NCBI RefSeq assembly: GCF_905475395.1
Contig: NC_058337.1
Location: 138,701,172-138,765,171, forward strand
Direction of reading: 5' to 3'
Origin: Chrysoperla carnea
Taxonomy: Eukaryota; Arthropoda; Insecta; Neuroptera; Chrysopidae
DNA length: 64,000 bases
Positions 30,449 through 41,046 of the stretch are shown here, piece after piece. Within the stretch, counting starts at the first letter, position 1; every line of letters starts with the position of its first letter. The notes under the pieces are model-generated. The model was not told the origin of the DNA and ran no database searches. It was given only the letters and a program-made list of their open reading frames with translations. The position numbers and the translations under genes were made by a program.

Positions 30449-30722
30449 TATTCTATAGAGGCAGTTGTTGCATAGTTTGATTTTTTCATCATTATGAAAA
30501 TACATTGCCCGCGTGGATCGATTTTTCCCTTGTGTCATCTAGCTCACTTGTAGCGGGATTCAGCTTAAAATACTAAAATTACTAGTATTAAAAGTTGTTT
30601 TCTGGACCCCGTGGACAAGCCACGGGGTGACAGGGGGAAGTAATCCATGCAACAAAGCCCCACGTGGTCAATGCTAGCTAGGCGTACAAGAATAGTTGAA
30701 CACAGGCGAATCCCGAAATGTA
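30449..30722. other. intergenic with a rickettsial palindrome
   Basis: There is no gene. ACCCCGTGGACAAGCCACGG at about 30605-30625 is another unit of the dispersed palindrome family. The rest shows nothing I recognise. Confidence 0.5.
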
Positions 30723-31684
30723 TAGCAAGAATCATTAAGGTACTGACAATTTAATAGTATTAAAAACAGCATCATAGAATGTTTTAAAATCTCCTACAAC
30801 TTTCCTAATTTCATTTTTTATCTTAAACCAGTAATGCTGTATAGGATTCTAATCAGGCGAGTAAGTTGGTAAAAACAGTATGCTACAACCAACGGATTCG
30901 ATTAATTCCTTAACTTTAGAATTTTTATGAAAATTAATGTTATCCATAATGACGGTTTGCCCAGGTTGTAAATCTGTAATTAATACATCCCTAATATAAG
31001 TTTTAAAGACCTCTGTATTACAATTACCTTCAAATATCATAGGAGCAATAAGATTGCCATTACAAGATTCAGCTATAATACTTATTCTCAATTTATGTTG
31101 ATATACCTTTGCTCCATAACATCTTTGTCCTATAATACTCCATCCATACTCTTTGCAAACATTATCCTCTATTCCAGATTCATCAAGATATACTAATTTA
31201 TCTTTTGTAATGGTTTTTATCTTTGCAATAAATTCATTTCTTAATTCAATATCTCTTTTCGGATGATAATATGTTTTTTTTATAGCTATAACCAAGCTTT
31301 CTGATTTGTCTTAAAATAGTTACAGATGAAATATTGCCCCATTGCTTTGCTAAATCCTTTGATGTTTTATTCATATTAGCTTTGAAAAATTCTTTAAAAG
31401 ATTCTGAATCTGTGATCTTATGACTATGACCTCTCTGATAACCAGTCGCTGCCTCTAAAGTACCTTGCTTATCCTTTAATTTTTTCCATTGATATATAGT
31501 ATCACGACTTACATTAAATAATTTACTTACCTTACTTATTCGTATCCCTGCTTCTACAGCTTTTATAACTCTTAGTCTTAGTTCTATTGCATATGCTCGT
31601 GCCATATCTCTTTATATATTTATTAATAATTGCTTAGTATAACATGATACTTTCTTTTTGTCAGTACCTTAATGATTCTTGCTA
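30723..31684 (-). mobile_element. IS630-family element (type B), copy 2
   Basis: Both TAGCAAGAATCATTAAGG ends are present, flanked by TA; it is 962 bp, the same length as copy 1, in the opposite orientation. Confidence 0.9.
30733..31605 (-). pseudogene. IS630 transposase (type B), with a stop in the second frame
   Basis: Frame 1 starts at 31605 (MARAYAIELRLR…) and frame 2 begins after the eight-A run. Frame 2 ends early at YSPD (30849), immediately before the NPIEHYW glutamate motif, because of an in-frame TAG (N to stop). The catalytic E is therefore lost in this copy. Confidence 0.82.
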
Positions 31685-32158
31685 TATAGTAAACTTAGTT
31701 AAATTTTGTTGACAGGCGTGAGGATAGAACCTATAACAATAGACGAGACGACGAATAATTTGTAAGCGTCTTGTAAAGGCGGTCTAGACAAAATGTGACT
31801 ATTCCAGTTTAAGATTCCATGGTAATAAATCTACGATTTTCTTAGAATTATAATCCTGAATGATCTCAAGTACTTTTTGTAAATATTTCCAAGGATTGAT
31901 ATTATTTAATTTAGCGGTTTCAATAATCGAATAGATAATAACGGCAGTATGTCCACCATTATCTGAGCCAGCAAACAACCAGTTTTTTCGTCCTATCGCG
32001 ATTGAACGCATAGCACGTTCTGCAGCATTGTTATCAATTTCAATCTGGTCATTATCTAAAAATTTCAGTAAAGCTTTCTGATTGTTCAAAGCATAAAAAA
32101 TAGCTTTTGCTGTACTGCTTTTGTTTGGCAGTTGCTCATATGCTTTCCTGAAGCGTAT

Positions 32159-32750
32159 CAATTACTACAATTACTACCGTCTAAAGCCGTTAGTTTGGGT
32201 TACGCTTGCAAAGCAGATTAAAAGCGTAAACGCTAAAACTATGATATTCTAAAATCATCTTTTTTATGATATTCTGATTGTTGCTCTATATACTTCTGTA
32301 CTGCTTCTGAATTCACATTACCAACTGTAACAACAAAATACCCTCTAGCCCAAAGATGTTGACCCCAATATCGCTTACGAAGTAGTTCAAATTCCTGTAG
32401 CAATTTACGACTACTCTTTCCTTTAATATGTTGTAACACCTTAGATATTGAGATACTCGGTGGAACTGATACTAATATATGAACATGATCAGGACTTATG
32501 CTGCCACTAATTATATCTATGTAATTAGCTGCACATATTTCCTGAATTACTTCCCTTGCTCTACTTGCTATTTGCCCAGTTAAAACTCTATACCTGTACT
32601 TTGTACAAAACACTATATGATACTTTAAATCATACAGGCTATGAGACCCTCTCCTATATTCCATCTCTTCCTCTAGTAACCTATTAGATAGATTATACTA
32701 AAGTGTTCGCCTAAAGGCGAGGGTGTTAACCCTATCCTACTTAACTACAT
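32159..32750 (-). mobile_element. IS200-like element (type 1) inside IS66 tnpC
   Basis: It has the same ends as the other type 1 copies. The left end carries an extra partial repeat, CAATTACTACAATTACTACC. The host codons join cleanly. No target duplication. Confidence 0.88.
32239..32664 (-). CDS. tnpA: TnpA Y1 transposase (type 1)
   Basis: 141 residues; the last codons differ slightly (ends DDFRIS instead of DDFTISEF). HUH motif HVHILV and tyrosine helix KYIEQQ are kept, so it could still be active. Confidence 0.87.
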   Translation of the reverse strand: MEYRRGSHSLYDLKYHIVFCTKYRYRVLTGQIASRAREVIQEICAANYIDIISGSISPDHVHILVSVPPSISISKVLQHIKGKSSRKLLQEFELLRKRYWGQHLWARGYFVVTVGNVNSEAVQKYIEQQSEYHKKDDFRIS

Positions 32751-34171
32751 AAATAATTTCTCAATCAGTGGCCTAGATTCTTTCTGTCGCTTCTTAACTC
32801 TTACATCAGGATCTAGACCTCTAATTCGATTTTCAATCTTATAAATTTCACCAATCTGCTCCAATATGGCAATCGCTATATTTGCTTTATCATTTGCAAC
32901 TGTTATTTCATAAAATTTACGACGCAAATGGGCCCAACATGCTGCCTCTTCTATCTTATTGCTTGATTGCTCATCATTAATATATAATTGGTTGTAACCA
33001 GAGTAAGCATCAGCATGCAAAGTGCCAGTAAAATTCTTAAGATGCTCTAAGGACCTTACTCCTTTCCGATCAGGACTATAAAAATAACACACTGCAATAG
33101 GAGCTTCGTTACCATAACCTCTACCATCTAATACATAGGTCCATATTCTACCAATTTTTGTTTTGCCAATGCCAGGAGCTAATACTTTTACTGGTGTATC
33201 ATCACCATGTATTTGCTAACCAGAAAATATAAATTGTTGAATTGCTACTGCTATTGGCTCTAGTAGTTTAGCACATTGACCAGCCCAACTTGCCATAGTG
33301 GTTCTAGAAAGCTCGATACCTTCTCTTTGATAAATTTGTGACTGACGATATAGTGGTAAATGATTGCAATATTTCTGAATTAATATATGTGCTAGTAATC
33401 CAGCACCCGCCTTACCTTTATCAATAGTTTTTGATGGACGATAAGCTTGTACTATTAGTTCACAATTAGTACAAACACAGCGTGGTCTTATATGCCTTAT
33501 AACCTTAAATGATGACGGAACATATTCTAATGTTTCTGAAATATCATCACTTATTTTACGAAATTTTGTTCCGCCACAGGAAGTACATTGATCATCAACT
33601 TCTAATAATATATCTTCTCTTGGTAAATGCTCTGGTAACTTTTGACGTTTTGATTGTTGGTTACTACCATGATTATCTAAAGTAACTTGATCATGATTCG
33701 ATGCAATATGATCGATCTTACTTCTAAAACATGAAATAAGCTCATTTTCCTCTATTCTTAGCTCAATATTCTGTATTTGTCGCTCTAACTTTTCTGATTA
33801 TTGACCATATCGTTTAGATTTTAATAACGCCAGTTGTTCCTTTAAACTATTATTTTCTTCAGTTAATGACCTATTTTCTGCATTAAGAAATTTATTTTTA
33901 ATTATCAATGATTCTATATCAAGATTTAATGTTGCAACACTTTGATGCAACTCTTCTATTTCTGATAGTAAATTTTTATTAATCACAAATGATATTCCAA
34001 TATCTCAAATCAAGTACTAACTTTACAGAAGCCATTTTTTATAAATAGCAAATCCAGCTACTTCTTACTAAAACAGTACACAAATGACTAATTATTATAG
34101 TAAAACTTTATAGACTAAATTATCAAGTATATATTTGAAATTAAAACTACATTGATAAAACTAAAGCGAAT

Positions 34172-34522
34172 TTATCCAACATATTCAGGTCTATTAGACC
34201 ATCTTGGATTACGCCAATCTATACCTTCTATTAACATTGATAATTGTGCCTTGGTAATGCTAATAGATTGCTTCTCATCAACCTTAGGCCATGTGAACTT
34301 ACCACTATCAAGACATTTATAATACAAACAAAAACCTTGACCATCCCACCATAATATTTTTATTTTGCCTGCTTGTTTACCCCTAAAAACAAATAAAATA
34401 CTCTTATGAAACTGATTTAATAATATCGATTGTGCCAATATTGATAAACCGTTAATACCCTTACGCATATCCGTACAACCAGTGCAAAGATATATCCTAC
34501 TCTCTGAAGACAAATTTAACAT
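34172..34522 (-). CDS. tnpB: IS66 accessory protein TnpB
   Basis: 116 residues with the family core IYLCTGCTDMRKGINGLSILAQ, FVFRGKQAGKIKILWWDGQGFCLYYKCL and GKFTWPKV. It is required, with TnpA and TnpC, for IS66 transposition; its biochemical role is unclear. The frame is whole. Confidence 0.92.
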   Translation of the reverse strand: MLNLSSESRIYLCTGCTDMRKGINGLSILAQSILLNQFHKSILFVFRGKQAGKIKILWWDGQGFCLYYKCLDSGKFTWPKVDEKQSISITKAQLSMLIEGIDWRNPRWSNRPEYVG

Positions 34523-34564
34523 TGTAGCTCCAGTATTTTGATTATCTCCAGCAGTTTTGTACTT

Positions 34565-34861
34565 TTAATGTTGCCTACAAGTACCTAACAAAGAAAAATT
34601 ATTAAATACTAATTCTGCTTTATTTAATATTATATGCTCATTGTGCTGTACTGATAATTCAACAAATTGATTATTTGAATTATTAGATACTTCCTTTTTT
34701 ATCTTGTCACTCTTCTTTCTACTACGCCAACTGTATAATGTTTTAACAGATATTCCATAAGATTTTGCAAGTTGAGATATAATACATCCTGTTTGATATG
34801 ATTCACTAATGATTTGGTTCTTTTGTGCTTCTGTAATAGTGGGGATTTTGATATTCTTCAT
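34565..34861 (-). CDS. tnpA: IS66 accessory protein TnpA (HTH)
   Basis: 98 residues. The helix-turn-helix ITEAQKNQIISESYQTGCIISQLAKSYGISVKTLYSWR is of the IS3/IS66 OrfA kind. It is upstream of tnpB as expected. Confidence 0.85.
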   Translation of the reverse strand: MKNIKIPTITEAQKNQIISESYQTGCIISQLAKSYGISVKTLYSWRSRKKSDKIKKEVSNNSNNQFVELSVQHNEHIILNKAELVFNNFSLLGTCRQH

Positions 34862-35052
34862 ACTATATTATCCTTTGCTTATGCCACTATAGAATAATAT
34901 GTATTGCTCAATATTTACTAGACCGCCTTTACAAGACGCTTACAATAATTTGCTTCATGCGTTCAAATCATTTTACTGCAACTTCCAAAGCTTGAAATAT
35001 TAAAGGTACAAATACCCTACATATTATCTTATATAAATTCAATGAAAATTTT

Positions 35053-35080
35053 TTGACATAAAATTTTTTTTGTGTATAAT
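35053..35080 (+). promoter_or_regulatory. near-consensus sigma-70 promoter of a destroyed gene
   Basis: TTGACA (35053-35058), 16 bp, TATAAT (35075-35080): both hexamers are perfect. An inverted repeat in the leader and an ATG at 35153 (MSNTK) follow, after which an IS200 remnant cuts the gene off at 35167. The gene identity is unknown. Confidence 0.6.
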
Positions 35081-35086
35081 TTCCAT

Positions 35087-35125
35087 CAATAATAATTAAA
35101 ATACTAAAATTTTAAATTATTATTG
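35087..35125 (+). repeat. inverted repeat in the 5' leader
   Basis: CAATAATAATTAAAAT and ATTTTAAATTATTATTG form a long AT stem with one unpaired base, directly after the TATAAT box. It could be an operator or an RNA hairpin. Confidence 0.5.
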
Positions 35126-35166
35126 ATATTTATATTAATATGGGAATTAAATATGTCTAATACAAA

Positions 35167-35295
35167 ATCAACCACTTTCATCTGAGAGATGAAAGTTTGA
35201 TTATAGCGACTAGAAGTCATATATCAAGCTAAAGCTTATTCGAGTCTTATGTTAGAAATCATGTCTGATTCATGTGCATCAGTATGCTTATTAAT
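35167..35295 (-). mobile_element. IS200-like element (type 2), 3' end remnant
   Basis: It matches the RE side of the type 2 element (TCAACCACTTTCATC … CATGTGCATCAGTATGCTTAT) and stops after about 129 bp inside the tnpA C-terminus. The 35296-35590 stretch beyond contains an IS21-end-like segment (CATTGCTAAAGTAAAAGGGACC, 35377-35398) and the IS3 leader. Confidence 0.75.
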
Positions 35296-35590
35296 TCATG
35301 TTACGCAGTGAAGGTTGAAAGAAGTGTAAAATTAATATAAGAAATGAGGAGAAAAACAATAATCACGGGAACAAGTGTCATTGCTAAAGTAAAAGGGACC
35401 ACTAAATTGCTCGAAACAGGGACCAAAGAATTTGGTGTAACCTAACAAGGTTATAATGTGCAATATTCACTAGATAATTAATTAAAATAAATATCTAGTG
35501 ATATATAATGGACTGAAAAAATTGGACAAAAAAAGAGTTAGGTTATCTTGGTAATAAGTTAGAATAAAGAAATAACTTATAGGAGATAAA

Positions 35591-36705
35591 ATGACTAAGA
35601 AACAGATACGGAATTTCAGGGCTGAAGAGAAGACAAAGATAGTGTTAGAATTATTAAAAGAAGAAGTAACAATATCACAGTTATCGTCTAAATATGAGGT
35701 GAGTAGCAATAGTTTATCACATTGGAAGAAGCAATTTTATCAAATGCAGCAATAGCATTTGAACCAGCTAAGGTAGTGAGTGAATATCAAGAACAAATTA
35801 AAGAACTTAAGGAGCAAAATGATGCGTTGGCAAAGGTTTTCGGAAAAACTACAATTGAGAGAGATTGGGCTGTGGGAGAGCTAAGAAGCTTGGATTTATC
35901 AAATAGAAAGAGTCTTGTCATATCCAAGCTAGAACAGTTACCAAAGACAAGACGATGTGAATTATTAGGGGTTAACCGTTCTTCAACATATTATAAAGTA
36001 GAAGGACTTAGTAGCTATAATTTAGATATATTAAATAGAATAGATGAGATATATACAGATAATCCAGAATTTGGTTATCGTTATATATATATATATATCA
36101 GCAATTATTAGAAGATGGTTTTAAGATAGGTCGAGACCGAGTGCTAAAATATATGAGATTCATTGGTATTGAAGCGATATACCCTCTTAAAAAGAAGTCA
36201 ACTACTATAAAAGCTAGTGTGCATAAAATATATAGCTACCTACTTGATAAATACTGGAGAACAACTGACAAAACTAAGAAAGTAGTTGTTCCTACTGCTA
36301 ATGAGGTCTGGAGCGGAGATATTACATATATTCGCACTAACGGAGGCTTTGTGTATCTAGCATCCATTATAGATTGGCATAGCAAAGCCATATTAAGCTA
36401 TAAACTGTCAAATAGCATGGACGGACATTAGTAACTGATATATTGAAGGAAGCATTAAATAAGTATCAAGCTCCAGAGATATTTAATAGTGATCAAGGTA
36501 GTCAATATACCAGTAATGATCATATACAGATTCTTAAAGATTATAATATTCAGATATCAATGAATGGTAAAGGCAGAAGTATTGACAATTTTGTTATTGA
36601 GCGTTTCTTTAGGACGCTGAAATATAATTGTATATTTATTAATGATTATCAAAATATAGGAGAGCTTAAAGAGGGGATCAATGATTATATCAGTAAATAT
36701 AATTA
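35591..36705 (+). pseudogene. IS3-family transposase (OrfA-OrfB), broken and 3'-truncated
   Basis: OrfA (35591-35755, HTH, MTKKQIRNFRAEEKTKIVLELLKEEVTISQLSSKYEVS) ends at WKKQFYQMQQ. OrfB lies in the -1 frame (LSNAAIAFEPAKVVSEY…), typical of IS3 -1 frameshifting. The integrase core is VWSGDITYIRTNGGFVYLASIID, FNSDQGSQYTSNDH and NFVIERFFRTLKYN (D, D, E). Breaks lie in a TA run near 36090 and near 36425. The 3' end is replaced by an IS256 fragment. Confidence 0.85.
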
Positions 36706-36711
36706 TCTTTC

Positions 36712-36944
36712 TTTCCAATTAACTGTGTAAATTTTTTCAAAGCCCTACATTCTTTCCTCAAATTTAATTAAAAAATGAGCCATAGCCGCGTTCCAATTTG
36801 GGACAGGCATAGACCTTTTTCTAGTCATATATTCAATTGCCAAATATAAGGTTTTAAAAACAGCATTTTCATTTGGGAAAACTCTCTTATTTTTAGTCAC
36901 CTTACGTAACTGACTATTGACAGATTCCACAGCATTAGTTGTAT
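36712..36944 (-). mobile_element. IS256-family 3' fragment
   Basis: The same sequence as at 172-400: ESVNSQLRKVTKNKRVFPNENAVFK … NWNAAMAHFLIKFEER. It is cut on the right by a type 1 IS200 at AGTTGTAT. Confidence 0.8.
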
Positions 36945-37527
36945 CAATTACTACCGTCTAAAGCCGGTAGTTTGGTTTACGCTTGCAAAGCAGATTAAAA
37001 GCGTAAACGCTAAAACTCTGATATTCTAAAATCATCTTTTTTATGATATTCTGATTGTTGCTCTATATACTTCTGTACTGCTTCTGAATTCACATTACCA
37101 ACTGTAACAACAAAATACCCTCTAGCCCAAAGATGTTGACCCCAATATCGCTTACGAAGTAGTTCAAATTCCTGTAGCAATTTACGACTACTCTTTCCTT
37201 TAATATATTGTAACACCTTAGATATTGAGATACTCGGTGGAACTGATACTAATATATGAACATGATCAGGACTTATGCTGCCACTAATTATATCTATGTA
37301 ATTAGCTGCACATATTTCCTGAATTACTTCCCTTGCTCTACTTGCTATTTGCCCAGTTAAAACTCTATACCTGTACTTTGTACAAAACACTATATGATAC
37401 TTTAAATCATACAGGCTATGAGACCCTCTCCTATATTCCATCTCTTCCTCTAGTAACCTATTAGATAGATTATACTAAAGTGTTCGCCTAAAGGCGAGGG
37501 TGTTAACCCTATTCTACTTAACTACAT
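36945..37527 (-). mobile_element. IS200-like element (type 1), intact
   Basis: 583 bp with both hairpin ends. The left flank is IS256 and the right flank a chromosomal gene, so the two sides were not originally adjacent or the junction has been rearranged. Confidence 0.87.
37010..37441 (-). CDS. tnpA: TnpA Y1 transposase (type 1), intact
   Basis: 143 residues, HUH motif SPDHVHILV and tyrosine helix QKYIEQQ; nearly identical to the copy at 18523-18954. Confidence 0.9.
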   Translation of the reverse strand: MEYRRGSHSLYDLKYHIVFCTKYRYRVLTGQIASRAREVIQEICAANYIDIISGSISPDHVHILVSVPPSISISKVLQYIKGKSSRKLLQEFELLRKRYWGQHLWARGYFVVTVGNVNSEAVQKYIEQQSEYHKKDDFRISEF

Positions 37528-38028
37528 AAATGATTTCGACTAATTCTTGTTTCTCTGCCATTTCCTCAGAATGCTTTACTCCCCCATTATCCCAAAAATT
37601 TATAAGTTTTGAAGCGAATGGTACATATTTTTTAACTTTTATTATAAAATTTTGTAACAATGAAAATATAGGCTGCTCTATTAATTCAGGCTTTTCTTCA
37701 TATTTTTTTAATACATATTCAACAATTTTCGGGATATTGTCATCAGTTTCTTTACATGAATATTTTTTAATTTTCTTTTCAATGCTTTTATTTATTTTTT
37801 TAAAAAGAGTGTATTACCAATGTTTAAATATGTGATTGAAACAGTACCTAATGTAACAAATTTTATAGCTTGAATAGCTATTATAAATGGTAAAGAAATG
37901 AATTTTAATGTGTATTTAAGAATATTATATCTTGTTGGATGAGGTGTATCATAAACATTATGAAATTCTTTTATTTCTTTATATCTATTTTCAATGTGTA
38001 AAAAGGTTTTAGCTTCTAGACTCAGCAT
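37528..38028 (-). pseudogene. unrecognised membrane-associated protein, frameshifted and truncated
   Basis: It starts at 38028 (MLSLEAKTFLHIENRYKEIKEFHNVYDTPHPTRYNILKYTL), with a hydrophobic stretch FISLPFIIAIQAIKFVTLGTVSI. The frame breaks in an A/T run near 37795 and continues INKSIEKKIKKYSCKETDDNIPKIVEYVLKKY… to the IS200 at 37528. Small rickettsial proteins with this HNVYD…HP…YNI pattern exist as hypothetical families; function unknown. Confidence 0.5.
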
Positions 38029-38188
38029 TAAATTACTTATTTTTTAATATTACGAGGCAAAAAATATAAAAAACGTTAAATTATGTCAATTAGTTTTTAA
38101 ATTGGTTTCTCTATAGGCAATTAATACTTGCAAAGTTTCATAAGATCAATAGAATTATCTAGGAAAATGTTAATAAGGAAAAATAAAT

Positions 38189-39608
38189 ATGCTACATGTA
38201 AATTTTACTGAGGTAGAATCATTAAATACTCAAGCATTAATAGTGTTTATTGATGACAAATTAAAACTTGATAGTGAACTAATAAACCTTGACCAACAAC
38301 ATCATGGTTTGATCTCCAAGACTATTGCCAATAAATTACAATTTACTGGTGAATATGGGCAGATCAAAATTATTCCTTCTGTTGTTAAGTCAGGGGAAGT
38401 AAAATATTTAGTATTAGCAGCGCTTGGAAGTGAAGAAAAACTAACTGAGGTTAAGATTGAGGAATTAGGTGGTAAAATCTTACAAAATGTTACTAATGCT
38501 AAAATCGCTACTATTGGCTTAAAAATTAAGAATAGAATAAGCAGCTTTGCATCATCGCTTGTTGCATCTTTAATTGCTAGTGGTGCGTTACTTGCTTCCT
38601 ACAGATTCGATAAATATAGAACTACTTTAAAAGAAGCAGATAAGTTTGTTGTAGAATCATTTGAAATCTCTACAGATAATAACGTAGAAGCAGCAAAGTT
38701 GTTTGAAGTTAAAAAATTAATTGCTGAAGGGGTCTTTTTCACAAGAGATATTAGTAACGAGCCATCAAATATTAAAACTCCACAAATATACGCTGAAAGA
38801 ATAGCAGAAACACTAGAAGAATTAAATGTCGATGTTTCTATTCTTGGTGAAACAGAAATGAAAAATCTTGGCATGGGAGCTCTTCTTGGAGTTGGTCAAG
38901 GTTCACAAAATGAATCAAAGCTAGTGGTAATGGAATATCAAGGTGCAAGCAAAGATGCTCCTTATATTGCCCTAGTCGGAAAAGGAGTTATTTTTGATAC
39001 TGGTGGCATATCTCTAAAGCCATCGAGTAATATGCATTTAATGAGATATGACATGTGTGGTTCTGCCGCAGTAGTTGGTACTATGATTGCGGTTGCTAGT
39101 CAAGAATTGCCGGTAAATATCGTAGGTGTTGTAGGGCTTGTTGAAAATATGCCATCAGGTAACGCACAACGTCCTGGGGATGTTGTAACTACTATGTCAG
39201 GGCTAACTGCTGAAGTTTTAAATACCGATGCAGAGGGGCGTTTAGTTCTTGCCGATGCGATTTGCTGGTTGTTTTTCTAATAACGATGAGCTTGCTGATA
39301 AACTAATAAAAGCTGGTGAAGAAGTAAATGAAAAATTATGGAGAATGCCGCTTCATGAAGACTATGACGCAATGATTAACTCCGACATAGCTGATATGGC
39401 AAATATCGGTAATGTGCCAGGAGCTGCTGGAAGTTCTACCGCTGCTCATTTTATCAAACGTTTTATTCAAGAAGGGGTAGAATGGGCACATTTAGATATA
39501 GCAGGCGTTGCAAACAGTAATAAACCCTCATCACTTGGTCCGAAAGGGGCAGTAGGTTATGGTGTAAGACTACTTGAGAAATTTATAAAGGAAAATTATG
39601 AGCAGTAA
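38189..39608 (+). pseudogene. pepA: leucyl aminopeptidase PepA, internal deletion and frameshift
   Basis: An M17 zinc aminopeptidase. The N-domain is open. The catalytic domain has VGKGVIFDTGGISLKPS, MRYDMCGSAAVVGTM and NTDAEGRLVLADA. At about 39257 the sequence jumps to AGCFSNNDELADKLI, so roughly thirty residues (the segment usually reading WYAQEKF…DVATLTGA) are missing and the frame changes; the rest runs to 39608. The protein would lack part of its active-site region. Its stop overlaps the mipZ start by 11 bp. Confidence 0.9.
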
Positions 39609-40386
39609 GCCTTATATATTTGTTATAGGTATTGAAAAAGGTGGGGCAGGTAAAACAACCTGCTCTATCCATTTAATAGTGGCACTACTTTATCAAAAAT
39701 ATTCAGTTGTAAGTATTGACAGTGATTCTCGCCAAAGCTCTTTAACTAATTACCTAAAAAATCGAGACTTGTATAATGAGCAAAACCCTGACAAACCGGT
39801 ATTAGTCCCAAAGTATTTCCATGTCAAAGAAAGTTCTGAAGAAGAGCAAGCTAATAGTTTTGAGCAGATATTAAAGGATAATATGGATGCTGATTATATA
39901 GTAATCGATACGCCTGGTAGCCATACTGCTTTATCAAGGCTTGCTCATTCTTATGCTGACACCATTATTACGCCGATAAATGATAGCTTTTTAGATTTAG
40001 ACGTAATAGCAAAAGTTGATAGCAAAGATGAAATTATTAGTCCTTCAATCTATAGCCAAATGATATGGGAACAGAAAATGCAGCGTGCTAGTCGTGATAG
40101 AGGGAGTATAGATTGGATAATTTTGCGTAATCGTTTAAGTAACCTTGATGCTCTAAATAAAAGACGTGTTAGTAACGTATTGAACAAGCTTGCTAAAAGA
40201 ATTAATTTTAAACTCGCTGATGGTTTTAGTGAACGTGTGATATATAGGGAGTTATTTCTGCAAGGCTTAACTCTGCTTGATTTAAAAGTCGCAAATTATG
40301 ACCGAGTATTTAACAGCTCACATATAGTTGCTCGTCAGGAACTAAAAAATTTCTTAAAATTCTTAAATATTACTTTTGAATCCTAG
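39598..40386 (+). CDS. mipZ: MipZ-like division-plane ATPase (ParA family)
   Basis: 262 residues, whole. Deviant Walker A EKGGAGKTTCSIHL (residues 13-26), switch II DYIVIDTPGSHTALSRLAHSYAD, and the MipZ-specific SIDWIILRNRLSNLDALNKRRV and GFSERVIYRELFLQGLTLLDL. In alphaproteobacteria MipZ forms a bipolar gradient with ParB and blocks FtsZ polymerisation away from midcell. It overlaps pepA, so the two are translationally coupled. Confidence 0.9.
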   Translation: MSSKPYIFVIGIEKGGAGKTTCSIHLIVALLYQKYSVVSIDSDSRQSSLTNYLKNRDLYNEQNPDKPVLVPKYFHVKESSEEEQANSFEQILKDNMDADYIVIDTPGSHTALSRLAHSYADTIITPINDSFLDLDVIAKVDSKDEIISPSIYSQMIWEQKMQRASRDRGSIDWIILRNRLSNLDALNKRRVSNVLNKLAKRINFKLADGFSERVIYRELFLQGLTLLDLKVANYDRVFNSSHIVARQELKNFLKFLNITFES

Positions 40387-40427
40387 ATAATTTTATTGCA
40401 GGATTTAGCTATTTTGATTATAGTGAG

Positions 40428-41028
40428 TTGATAGTCCCTTCGGAGGTACAAACCTCCATCTTCCAGATGGAGAAGCTTTAGCTTGCCATGTGCACGATGA
40501 TGCGTTAGCATCATAAGCACTATGACACATTACAGCAGGAAATCACATACAGTTTACTATCATCGCTATCACATAGTGTGGATTACAAAGTATCGATATA
40601 AGGTATTAACTTACGATATAAAAAAGAGGGTTCGAGAAATTATTGCACAGGTAGCAACAGAATTAGGTATTAAAATAGAAAATGGAGTAGTATCAAGCGA
40701 TCATATACACATTTTTGCTAATATTCCACCTCATATAAAAATCTGTGAATTTGTACAAAAAGCGAAAGTCAGATCTTTAAAGAAGATGCAAGAGGAATTT
40801 CCAATATTAAAACAAAAATTCTTGGGTAGACATTTGTGGGCACGGGGTTACTTTAGTGCTACTAGTGGTAATGTGACTGATGATATAATTAATGAATATA
40901 TTAATAAGCATACTTATGCACATGAATCAGACATGATTTCTAACATAAGACTCGAATAAGCTTTAGCTTGATATGCGACTTCTAGTCGCTATAATCAAAC
41001 TTTTATGTCTCAGATGAAAGTGGTTGAT
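40428..41028 (+). mobile_element. IS200-like element (type 2), intact, between mipZ and aspS
   Basis: 601 bp with the TTGATAGTCCC start and …GTGGTTGAT end. It ends 18 bp before the aspS start codon, so it probably separates aspS from its native promoter. Confidence 0.88.
40522..40959 (+). CDS. tnpA: TnpA Y1 transposase (type 2), intact
   Basis: 145 residues, HUH motif SSDHIHIFANIPP; a few substitutions (VRSLKKM, HTYAHE) relative to the copy at 61266. Confidence 0.9.
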   Translation: MTHYSRKSHTVYYHRYHIVWITKYRYKVLTYDIKKRVREIIAQVATELGIKIENGVVSSDHIHIFANIPPHIKICEFVQKAKVRSLKKMQEEFPILKQKFLGRHLWARGYFSATSGNVTDDIINEYINKHTYAHESDMISNIRLE

Positions 41029-41046
41029 TTAAAAAACAAAGATAAA

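Larger units (their letters stand above)
31799..33986 (-). pseudogene. tnpC: IS66 TnpC transposase with stops and an IS200 insertion
   Basis: It starts at 33986 with a coiled-coil leader (IEELHQSVATLNLDIESL). Then come a zinc-ribbon region (DDQCTSCGGTKF, CVCTNC), the DDE core with QIHGDDTPVKVLAPG, TLHADAYSGYN and the C-terminal DQIEIDNNAAERAMRSIAIGRKNWLFAGSDNGG. In-frame stops lie near 33800 (after SKRYGQ) and 33218 (before QIHGDD). The IS200 at 32159-32750 interrupts LIEKLF|IRFRKAY without changing the frame. Confidence 0.88.
31762..34943 (-). mobile_element. IS66-family element with 8-bp target duplication, hosting an IS200
   Basis: The ends are GTAAGCGTCTTGTAAAGG and its complement, flanked by AATAATTT at 31754-31761 and 34944-34951 (8 bp, standard for IS66). 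The genes on the minus strand, in order tnpA, tnpB and tnpC, are spaced as in the family. A type 1 IS200 lies in tnpC. Confidence 0.93.

Noticed and set aside
30449-30722. Possible tRNA upstream of the IS630
   Set aside because: I found no cloverleaf; only a dispersed palindrome is clear.
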